NCBI GenBank assembly: GCA_024636105.1
Contig: JAGXHO010000167.1
Span: 1-11,369 of the forward strand
Direction: 5' to 3'
DNA from: Trueperaceae bacterium
GTDB taxonomy: Bacteria; Deinococcota; Deinococci; Deinococcales; Trueperaceae
Length of the DNA: 11,369 nt
Shown here: positions 1 to 4,775 of the stretch, in pieces
How positions within the stretch are numbered: position 1 is the stretch's first letter
Layout: every line of letters starts with the position of its first letter
Made by a program: the position numbers and the translations under genes
The notes under the pieces: model-generated
What the model was told of the DNA's origin: nothing
The model's input: the letters and a program-made list of their open reading frames with translations, nothing else
Databases searched by the model: none

Positions 1-147
1 CGGATCGCCCTCAAGTACATCGCGCGCCTCCGTGAACCGCACACGCCGCTTCGCTCCACGATGGACACCGGGTGGAAGGCGGCGCAGGAGAGGGTACATC
101 CGGCTTGGTCGCTTCGCGAGGGACATCTGGGAAGGGGGTGCGGGTGA
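1..147 (+). CDS. Possible 3' tail of an unidentified upstream gene (partial)
   Basis: A frame is open from the first base to a TGA at 145-147, giving about 48 residues that begin RIALKYIARLREPHTPLRST. I do not recognise it. The first 20 residues look protein-like, while the last (SLREGHLGRGCG) look less so. It would end about 95 bp before the sugar kinase, so it could be the upstream gene of the same operon. A short open frame in GC-rich DNA is weak evidence, and it may be chance. Confidence 0.22.
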   Translation, partial: RIALKYIARLREPHTPLRSTMDTGWKAAQERVHPAWSLREGHLGRGCG

Positions 148-241
148 CGTATCCTGGCGATCGGCTTGGTCGGAGTCCGGCCGCGCCCGACCATGCTGCG
201 CCGAGGCGCGGCGAAGCGCGGACGGGGGAGGGGAGGGGAGC

Positions 242-1174
242 GTGAGCGACGTCGTGGTGGTGGGGAGCGTCAACCTCGACCGGGTGCAGACCGTGGCGTT
301 TCTGCCGGAGCCGGGCGACACCGTCCATGGCCGGTCGTTCGCCACGTACCACGGGGGCAAAGGCGCGAACCAGGCGGTCGCCGCGGCCCGGATGGGGGCG
401 CGCGTGCGCTTCGTCGGCCGCGTCGGCCGCGACGAGGCCGGCGCCCGGTTGCGCGACGCCCTGGTGGTTGAGGGGATCGACGACGGTTCGCTGCTCGAGG
501 TCGACGGGCCGACCGGGTTCGCCACGATCCTGGTGTCCGCGGCAGGGGAGAACGTGATCGTCCTCGAGGCGGGGGCGAACGGCGCGTTCGACGCAGCGAC
601 GCTCTCGGCCGCGGACCTGGCCGGGGCGAAGGTTGCGCTGTTCCAGACCGAGGTGCCCGTCGACACCGTCGTCCGCGGGCTCGAGCTGGCGCGGGCGGCC
701 GGCGCGATCACGATGTGGAACGCCGCCCCGCCGGAGGGCGCCGAGCGCGTGCCCAGCGAGCTGGTCGACGTCCTCGTCGTGAACGAGGGCGAGGGTGCGT
801 TCCTGGTCGACGCCGCCGCAGACGATGCCGACCCGGCTCGGCTGCTCGAGCGCCTCGCGGGGCGGTACGCGAGCGTGGTCCTGACCCTCGGCGCCGATGG
901 CGTCCTGTGGGCCCACGACGGTGCCCGCGGCGCGCTCCCGAGCCACTCCGTGGACGTGGTCGACACGACCGCTGCGGGCGACACGTTCACCGGCGTGCTG
1001 GCGGCGGGCATCGCCGCCGGGCAGCCGTGGGGCGAGGCCATCGCCTTCGCGGTCGCGGCGGCGGCGCTCTGCGTCGCGCGGGCGGGGGCGCAAGCGTCGA
1101 TCCCCAAGCGGGGCGACGTGGAGGCGTTCTTGGGGCGAGGCGGGTCGTGGCCGCGGGAGGCGATCCCGTGCTGA
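242..1174 (+). CDS. rbsK: Ribokinase / PfkB-family sugar kinase
   Basis: Cytoplasmic ATP-dependent kinase that phosphorylates ribose or a related sugar. The 310-aa product matches ribokinase length. It opens with the family's N-terminal strand (SDVVVVGSVNLD), has PfkB signature 1 (GGKGANQA, residues 38-45) and signature 2 (DTTAAGDTFTG, about 241-251), in which Asp247 should be the catalytic base and AAGD the anion hole. I chose the GTG at 242 because a purine-rich Shine-Dalgarno stretch (223-240) precedes it and the fold starts there. The frame is open upstream to an ATG at 32, but those 70 residues are not kinase-like. Ribokinases normally end soon after the motif seen here as GDVEAFL. The last 13 residues (GRGGSWPREAIPC) look like read-through into the following pseudogene. 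The precise sugar is not certain: it could be another PfkB kinase, but the pattern is closest to RbsK. Confidence 0.9.
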   Translation: MSDVVVVGSVNLDRVQTVAFLPEPGDTVHGRSFATYHGGKGANQAVAAARMGARVRFVGRVGRDEAGARLRDALVVEGIDDGSLLEVDGPTGFATILVSAAGENVIVLEAGANGAFDAATLSAADLAGAKVALFQTEVPVDTVVRGLELARAAGAITMWNAAPPEGAERVPSELVDVLVVNEGEGAFLVDAAADDADPARLLERLAGRYASVVLTLGADGVLWAHDGARGALPSHSVDVVDTTAAGDTFTGVLAAGIAAGQPWGEAIAFAVAAAALCVARAGAQASIPKRGDVEAFLGRGGSWPREAIPC

Positions 1175-1369
1175 TCTACCTCGACGTCCCCAAGGACGCC
1201 CTCGCGCAGCGGCTGGAGCGACGCAAACGCGAACCTACCGCCCGGGACGTTCGAGGTCACGCGCGCCACGCTCGACCTGTTCGCCGCGAAGTTCGAGCCA
1301 CCGTCGCCGGACGAGGCCCTGACGATCATCGCGATCCACGCCGACGAGCAGGGTGTTGCGGAGGGCTAG
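1150..1369 (+). pseudogene. Remnant of a P-loop (AAA-type) kinase, 5'-truncated and frameshifted
   Basis: Two adjacent frames join into one recognisable C-terminal segment. Frame 1 reads DPVLIYLDVPKDALAQRLER up to about 1224. Frame 2 continues NANLPPGTFEVTRATLDLF, then AAKFEPPSPDEALTII, to a TAG at 1367-1369. Removing one A from the AAA run at 1225-1227 restores one continuous frame. The pattern (strand ending in LDVP, then R-N-A-x-LPPGTF and FEPP-DE) is what I recall for small predicted P-loop kinases of the COG0645 type. The N-terminal half with the Walker A loop is missing, replaced by the end of the sugar kinase gene, so this is a dead fragment left by a deletion. A sequencing error could explain the frameshift but not the missing N-terminus. 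Confidence 0.6.
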
Positions 1370-1551
1370 ACGACGAAGATGTTCGGCAACGCGAAACGCA
1401 CGCTCACCGTCGAATAGCGCTGGCGGTCGATAGCGGCAACCACGAGCCCGGTAGCGCCGCTGATGGCGCAGTCCTCGAGTCGCACCATCCGGTCGACCAA
1501 GGTGTCGAGCAGCGCCTCACGCCACACTCGTTGCACCAAGATCCCGTGCAC
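1366..1551 (-). CDS. Unknown 61-aa protein, last gene of a minus-strand cassette
   Basis: I do not recognise this protein. The reading starts at a GTG (plus positions 1549-1551), 7 nt after the stop of the exoribonuclease-like gene. The sequence TGAAGGTGCG between them gives an AAGG Shine-Dalgarno at usable spacing. The product (HGILVQRVWREALLDTLVDR, then MVRLEDCAISGATGLVVAAI, ending LPNIFVV) has alternating hydrophobic residues and a plausible helix followed by strands. This differs from the Arg/Ser-rich text of the same frame upstream of the GTG, which supports the chosen start. Its TAG overlaps the TAG of the convergent kinase remnant within one CTAG. Tight spacing suggests co-transcription with the two genes upstream. 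Function unknown. Confidence 0.5.
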   Translation of the reverse strand: MHGILVQRVWREALLDTLVDRMVRLEDCAISGATGLVVAAIDRQRYSTVSVRFALPNIFVV

Positions 1552-1558
1552 CGCACCT

Positions 1559-2113
1559 TCAAAGGCTGCCCGTCGAGCGGATGAGCTCGAACAGTTGGCG
1601 GTTCCATTCGGCGTGGACCCGTGGATGGAGGTGGTTCGCAGCCCTCGGCGGAACCTCGACGCCGGCAGCGACTGCAGCCGCGTTGAGGTCGTGCAACCGC
1701 GTAGGCCAACCGGGTGGCCAAGGGCGTACCAGGGCCCGGAGCATCTGAAGATCGACGTCCCAGAAGCGGCCATACACTTCGGCTGCTTCGACTCCCAAAC
1801 CACTCCACTCCGTGAAGCTCTCGAGCGATGGGATCCATGCCCAGAACTCGTCGACATCGCCGCAGAACTCCACGACGGCCGCCGCGAGTTGCTGCCTCGA
1901 CATCCGCGGCTCATCCGGGGAAATCAGCCGAAAGACACCCGGGATGAAGTCGTTGGTGGACGGATCGATATCGACTTCGGACGAGATGCCGAACCACGAG
2001 CGCCCTCGTTCATCCGCAAGGCCGATCCACATCAGCTCGGATCGCTCCGACCATGGCGGGGCGGTCCATTCCGTGTCGACGAAGATTCGGCGCTTGATGG
2101 GCTGTTCTCGCAC
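1559..2113 (-). CDS. Rv2179c-like DEDD 3'-5' exoribonuclease, active site possibly degenerate
   Basis: The 184-aa product resembles the small RNase-T/Rv2179c exoribonucleases, which trim RNA 3' ends with two metal ions in an RNase H-like fold. Seen in order: IFVDTEW at 10-16 (exo motif I, Asp13 and Glu15); ELMWIGLADERGRSWFGISS at 26-45, the family's second and third strands; EFWAWIPSLESF at 89-100, matching the WAW segment before exo motif II; and HAEWNRQLFELI at 167-178, matching the usual DARWNRDL-type exo motif III helix. In the last two motifs the expected aspartates appear as Glu98 and His167, so activity is doubtful. GTG 2113 is the first possible start: an in-frame TAG lies just upstream. 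It is the middle gene of a three-gene minus cassette (gaps of 3 and 7 nt). The family call comes from remembered motifs. A diverged but active nuclease remains possible. Confidence 0.6.
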   Translation of the reverse strand: MREQPIKRRIFVDTEWTAPPWSERSELMWIGLADERGRSWFGISSEVDIDPSTNDFIPGVFRLISPDEPRMSRQQLAAAVVEFCGDVDEFWAWIPSLESFTEWSGLGVEAAEVYGRFWDVDLQMLRALVRPWPPGWPTRLHDLNAAAVAAGVEVPPRAANHLHPRVHAEWNRQLFELIRSTGSL

Positions 2114-2116
2114 CGC

Positions 2117-2380
2117 CTAACAGCGCTTCTGCGGATCCGCAGAGATCTCGATAGAGATCTCGATACCACCCAGCGGGGCCCAAGAACGCTCCACCGCCAG
2201 CCACCCTCCGGATGCCGTGCCGACCGCCCCCCACGCCAGTGGCTTCATTCCGGCACGATACACGGATCCGACCGTGGCCCGGACGATGCGGCTATCGTGA
2301 GCTCGGCCCACGAAGGCGAAGCTCGCGCCCTTCGAGACATGACCCCAAACGATCTCGCACACGCTTCGCACATGGTCCAT
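2117..2380 (-). CDS. Unknown 87-aa protein, first gene of the minus-strand cassette
   Basis: I do not recognise this protein. It starts at ATG (plus 2378-2380) and ends with TAG at 2117-2119, three bases before the GTG of the exoribonuclease-like gene and in the same reading frame. The product has a protein-like mix of residues (GASFAFVGRAHDSRIVRATV, then SVYRAGMKPLAWGAVGTASG) and a C-terminal strand-like repeat, IEISIEIS, encoded by a 12-bp tandem duplication. No membrane segment or signal peptide is evident. No clear Shine-Dalgarno precedes the ATG, and AT-rich bases (CATTCAATAGA) sit directly upstream, so a leaderless start is possible but unproven. The tight packing suggests it works with the nuclease-like protein. 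Confidence 0.45.
   Translation of the reverse strand: MDHVRSVCEIVWGHVSKGASFAFVGRAHDSRIVRATVGSVYRAGMKPLAWGAVGTASGGWLAVERSWAPLGGIEISIEISADPQKRC
2128..2165. repeat. 16-bp perfect palindrome beside a 12-bp tandem duplication
   Basis: TCTGCGGATCCGCAGA (2128-2143) is a perfect palindrome. It overlaps two head-to-tail copies of GAGATCTCGATA (2142-2153 and 2154-2165). Both lie in the last codons of the 87-aa gene, just upstream (in the transcribed sense) of the start of the exoribonuclease-like gene. A hairpin here could affect translation of the downstream gene, but that is inference. Confidence 0.6.
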
Positions 2381-2444
2381 TCTATTGAATGCGATGGCGC
2401 AACTACCGACAGCAGAAGAACCCCGTCGCAGACGAGGTTCCTAA

Positions 2445-2486
2445 TGGTGCGCCCGAGAGGATTCGAACCTTTGGCCTTCTGATCCG
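2445..2486 (-). pseudogene. tRNA-Arg-like 3' end (attachment-site scar), copy 1
   Basis: Read on the minus strand this is the 3' part of a tRNA: CCGGATCAGAAGG (end of an anticodon loop, then stem), a T-arm with loop TTCGAAT, then CCTCTCGGGCGCACCA ending in CCA. The pattern GGATCAGAAGG plus GGGCGCACCA is that of bacterial tRNA-Arg(CCG). The 5' half (acceptor 5' strand and D-arm) is absent, and the T-stem has one A-C mismatch, so it is not a working tRNA. The same bases on the plus strand encode the well-known spurious peptide VRPRGFEPLAF. Confidence 0.7.
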
Positions 2487-2640
2487 GTGTCCGTGTGTTG
2501 CGTGCGGGGGCGGCACTTGTGGGGGTTGCCGGGAGTGGGCTGGCGTTGGCTCCTGACGTATCTTCGGTGGTTCGTGCCGGCCTCCAGCTGACGCCCGGTG
2601 ACGACGCGTGACGACTTGAATTCGCACACGATTCGAAGCT
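2487..2640. repeat. Diverged flank of tRNA scar copy 1
   Basis: The sequence after the tRNA fragment resembles that after the second scar at 4320-4470. Shared blocks in the same order include CCGTGT.TTG, CTTGTGGGG / TTTGTGGGG, the block GTTG.CGGGAGTGG.CTGG, and finally an exact TTCGCACACG (2621-2630 and 4461-4470). These sit at nearly equal distances (176 and 186 bp) from the tRNA 3' ends. It is probably the terminal sequence of an integrated element; no intact integrase gene is visible in it. Confidence 0.5.
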
Positions 2641-2923
2641 GGTGTCTGGCTCGCGACCGAAGCTGATGTCGAGTGACGTGCGCGGGGTTCCGTTAACGGG
2701 TCACGTCAGGTGCTGGTCACCCTTGGACGCGACCGGTCGCATTGGACCGCACACAGGCTCCGCCGCCACGCACACGTTCTTGCGGGCCCCGCTGCGGGAC
2801 AGGCCCACGCACTCGGCGATCGCGCGCTACACCCAACCCCTCCACGCCGCTGAAGCGAACGAGGTCGATTGCGCTCTCGGTACTTGCCAGTCTGCAGACG
2901 TGATCCCTGCGCCCACGTGAGGG

Positions 2924-2966
2924 GGGTCAACGTTCGACCGGCACGGGTGGGTCATTTTGCGACCGG
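2924..2966. mobile_element. IS21-like end repeats (remnant)
   Basis: Two direct repeats of the form GGGTCA-N6-GACCGG lie 25 bp apart (2924-2941 and 2949-2966). Iterated motifs of this kind (GGGTCAAxTTTCGACCGG) are what I recall at the ends of IS21-family elements, outside istB. No istA or istB coding sequence is recognisable nearby, so at most this is one end left by a decayed insertion. Confidence 0.35.
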
Positions 2967-2972
2967 TCGCAA
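2957..2972. repeat. 16-bp palindrome, core shared with 2729-2740 and 3589-3598
   Basis: TTGCGACCGGTCGCAA is perfectly palindromic. Its 12-bp core GCGACCGGTCGC recurs exactly at 2729-2740, and its 10-bp centre CGACCGGTCG recurs at 3589-3598, just before the box upstream of the acetyltransferase unit. Operator sites or element-end repeats are both possible. Confidence 0.5.
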
Positions 2973-3550
2973 CAGCAGCGCGGTTTGGGTTGACTTGTTG
3001 GCGCCGGGATCGTCGGCGAACAGAAGGCGCATCTGGACCTCCGGCCACTTGACCCCCAGGCATTGCAGGAGTCTCGGCTCTGCGAATCAGCGTTCTATGG
3101 GCTCCGAGAAGTCCCGTCCTGTACAGGTTCTCTCATGAGACTCTGCCGGCTGGGCCCGGTCGCAGGTACGCCATCCGACAGCTCCGACACACCATGCGAC
3201 ACACCGCGTGCCGTTGTGGTCCCGGCTTCGCAGTGCCTTGTGGTTGCCCCCGCAGACTCCAAGTACTCATCGAGAACTCCATCCGTAAGGTACGAGAGAT
3301 GCTTCGTAGCAGTCAGCTCAACCAAGCCGTCGTGAAAAAATGTACGTTGAGAGGGCGCGCTTCTGGAGCAACGACATCGCAGGACGTTGGAAACCTGCCA
3401 TGACCTGTTTCCGACGTTCAATCGGTGCCACGACGGCGACGCCATCAGCGATTCCGGCGGCACGGCTTTGCCGGGCGTGGGCACGGTCGCCGAACGCGGC
3501 GCCGTGGCGGCACGCGTGGCGGCCCTCAACGCGCGATAGCGTTCGTGGAC

Positions 3551-3586
3551 GTCGGCGTGGATGTCGGCGTGGATGTCGGCGTGGAT
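3551..3586. repeat. 12-bp tandem repeat, three perfect units
   Basis: GTCGGCGTGGAT is repeated three times head to tail (3551-3562, 3563-3574, 3575-3586), with partial units on both sides. It lies just upstream of the presumed promoter of the acetyltransferase unit. The encoded peptide repeats are probably incidental. Confidence 0.85.
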
Positions 3587-3606
3587 GTCGACCGGTCGGC
3601 ACCTCG

Positions 3607-3612
3607 TATCCT
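3607..3612 (+). promoter_or_regulatory. Candidate -10 box (TATCCT) for a leaderless transcript
   Basis: TATCCT fits TANNNT and lies 6 bp before an ATG at 3619, the spacing seen when transcription starts at or next to the start codon, as is common in Deinococcus. No convincing -35 is visible. The palindrome CGACCGGTCG (3589-3598) sits where a regulator could bind. Confidence 0.4.
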
Positions 3613-3618
3613 GTCTAG

Positions 3619-3678
3619 ATGACGTCGACACCGCAGGAGGGTACTGCGCCGCCACGGGTGGCGCGGCTGGTGCCATGA
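3619..3678 (+). CDS. Short 19-codon leader ORF before the acetyltransferase
   Basis: ATG 3619 opens a 19-residue frame (MTSTPQEGTAPPRVARLVP) that ends in TGA at 3676-3678, overlapping the acetyltransferase ATG as ATGA. The acetyltransferase has no Shine-Dalgarno at a usable distance, so ribosomes finishing this ORF could restart on the overlap. The peptide resembles nothing I know. It may be only a translated leader, or the apparent N-terminus of a gene whose real start I have misjudged. Confidence 0.4.
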   Translation: MTSTPQEGTAPPRVARLVP

Positions 3679-4103
3679 CCGGGGCACTCGACTACACGGA
3701 GTCCCTGGAGGGCGTGGTCGAAGCGGACCTCGCAGGCTTCCTCGCGCATTGGGACTTCACGCCACCGACCGGTACCTTGCTCCGGATGCTCCACGGCAGT
3801 TCGGTCGTCATCCTGGCTCGCGACACCCGCACCTCGCAAGTCTGCGGCTACGTGACCGCGTTGACGGATCGCGTCGTCTGCGGCTACATCTCCGCGATCG
3901 AGGTCCGACCGGCGTACCGCCACAACGGCATCGGGACCGAGCTGTTGAGTCGGATGACCGAACGGCTGGACGTTCACGGGATCTACCTCTCCTGCGCGCC
4001 CGCCATGATCCCGTTCTATGAGGCAGCGGGGTTCAGGCCCGTCTCGGCCATGACCAAGCGGCGGAGCCGGGCAGCCAAGGTGGCTTCATCGCCGGTGGAT
4101 TAG
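3675..4103 (+). CDS. GNAT-family N-acetyltransferase
   Basis: This 142-aa protein should transfer an acetyl group from acetyl-CoA to an amine of unknown identity in the cytoplasm. The GNAT core is clear: SAIEVRPAYRHNGIGTELLS at 73-92 is motif A, with the acetyl-CoA pyrophosphate loop RHNGIG (82-87). IYLSCAPAMIPFYEAAGFRP (103-122) is the usual beta5-alpha4 end with FYEAAGF. I chose ATG 3675 over in-frame upstream ATGs because the latter lie in the 12-bp tandem repeat and give low-complexity text. It overlaps the leader ORF by ATGA. The basic tail TKRRSRAAK follows the domain. It is the only convincing gene between the two tRNA scars, so it may be cargo of the lost element. A terminator lies about 110 bp downstream. 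GNAT assignment is firm; substrate unknown. Confidence 0.85.
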   Translation: MTGALDYTESLEGVVEADLAGFLAHWDFTPPTGTLLRMLHGSSVVILARDTRTSQVCGYVTALTDRVVCGYISAIEVRPAYRHNGIGTELLSRMTERLDVHGIYLSCAPAMIPFYEAAGFRPVSAMTKRRSRAAKVASSPVD

Positions 4104-4133
4104 GGCCTGTTGGCACTGCGGCGATGAATCGAT

Positions 4134-4149
4134 TCGAGCACGTGCTCGA
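4134..4149. repeat. 16-bp perfect palindrome after the acetyltransferase
   Basis: TCGAGCACGTGCTCGA lies 30 bp beyond the acetyltransferase stop. No T run follows, so it is unlikely to be an intrinsic terminator by itself. It could be a protein-binding site or part of a 3' UTR structure. Confidence 0.5.
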
Positions 4150-4214
4150 GGCAGCAGATGGTGCCACAGGGCTTGCTCAAGACCAAGAGACGCATCGCTG
4201 ACAGACCACGACGT

Positions 4215-4251
4215 GAAGAGCGACCTCATCGATGAGGTCGCTCTTCGTTTT
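4215..4251 (+). terminator. Intrinsic terminator, perfect 32-bp palindrome plus T run
   Basis: Positions 4215-4246 are exactly self-complementary (arms start GAAGAGCGACC and end GGTCGCTCTTC, centre TCGA). The palindrome is followed on the plus strand by G then TTTT. This fits termination of plus-strand transcription from the acetyltransferase unit. There is no T run on the minus-strand side. It also separates that unit from tRNA scar copy 2. Confidence 0.75.
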
Positions 4252-4274
4252 GTGCCGTCTAGGACGGCGTTTCC

Positions 4275-4319
4275 TGGGGCGCCCGAGAAGACTCGAACTC
4301 CTGGCCTTCTGATCTGTAG
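4275..4319 (-). pseudogene. tRNA-Arg-like 3' end (attachment-site scar), copy 2
   Basis: On the minus strand it reads CTACAGATCAGAAGGCC, then a T-arm with loop TTCGAGT and a fully pairable stem (AGGAG/CTTCT, one G-U), then CTTCTCGGGCGCCCCA. It resembles tRNA-Arg(ACG) from the anticodon loop onward, with one change in the loop (CTACAGA for CTACGGA). No D-arm or 5' acceptor strand is present. The 42 bases from 4275 match copy 1 at 35 positions, in the same orientation. Confidence 0.7.
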
Positions 4320-4470
4320 GCCGTGTTTTGTGTCTGGGACGGAGTTTGTGGGGAGTGCCTCGTGTTGTCGGGAGTGGCCTGGTGACGCGAGGTTTGCCGT
4401 TTGGCGGTCTCGGTTGGATGCGACAGGAGACGACGTCTGGTGGCGTGGGTTCGCGCACGGTTCGCACACG
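4320..4470. repeat. Diverged flank of tRNA scar copy 2
   Basis: Counterpart of 2487-2640, with the same ordered blocks and the same terminal TTCGCACACG. A second, imperfect copy of that 10-mer, TTCGCGCACG, lies just before it (4450-4459). No gene is recognisable. Confidence 0.5.
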
Positions 4471-4770
4471 CCGGTGGCGTTTGGAGCGAATGCAAATGGT
4501 GAGCCCGACCAGTGGGAAGGTGCCTTGACTCGCAATCCTCGGACCGCTGCGCAGAGTGCCGAACGATCCAACCACCCAGCGGGCGGTTGCGAGCACAAGC
4601 TCCTCCCGGCCGCTCCAGCCGGTCGCGCGGCGGTGCACGAGTTCGGTCTCGTACCGCCCGATGGTGCTTTCGATGCGTGCGTCGTCGCACGCGATGGCGA
4701 CGAGGCCTACGATCGCGGGAATCTCGACGGACGCTTGCTTCGGCAGCGAGCGGTCGAGTACACTTCGGGA
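4471..4770. other. Gene-free stretch with a possible decayed minus-strand coding fragment
   Basis: No complete gene is visible. On the minus strand, 4481-4740 reads as fairly natural protein (VEIPAIVGLVAIACDDARIE, then STIGRYETELVHRRATGW and REELVLATARWVVGSFGTL) but lacks a clear start, and the frame is open far beyond on both sides because of GC bias. I do not recognise it. It abuts the element-end repeat, so it may be what is left of an element gene. Confidence 0.3.
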
Positions 4771-4775
4771 ACACG

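Larger units (their letters stand above)
2641..3540. other. About 900 bp with no convincing gene
   Basis: I see no frame here with a start, a Shine-Dalgarno and protein-like composition. A minus-strand frame across about 3098-3350 contains a plausible stretch (ELTATKHLSYLTDGVLDEYL) but becomes low-complexity on both sides. The stretch holds IS21-like end repeats (2924-2966), the palindrome GCGACCGGTCGC twice (2729-2740 and 2959-2970), and an A run at 3335-3340. It reads as decayed mobile-element DNA. Confidence 0.5.

Noticed and set aside
11..1093. Minus-strand open frame opposite the sugar kinase
   Set aside because: Arg/His/Val-rich antisense text with no recognisable fold. The plus strand carries both PfkB signatures.
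1463..2482. Long plus-strand open frame across 1463-2482 ending in VRPRGFEPLAF
   Set aside because: It is antisense to the minus-strand cassette, and its end is the classic spurious peptide from an antisense tRNA 3' end. No Shine-Dalgarno or domain.
3551..3586. Tandem repeat considered as part of a CRISPR array
   Set aside because: Units are 12 bp and directly adjacent with no spacers.
3095..3676. 193-codon minus-strand frame in the scar region
   Set aside because: Its first part is the antisense of the tandem repeat and low-complexity DNA. Only a short middle stretch looks protein-like, and no start or domain can be shown.
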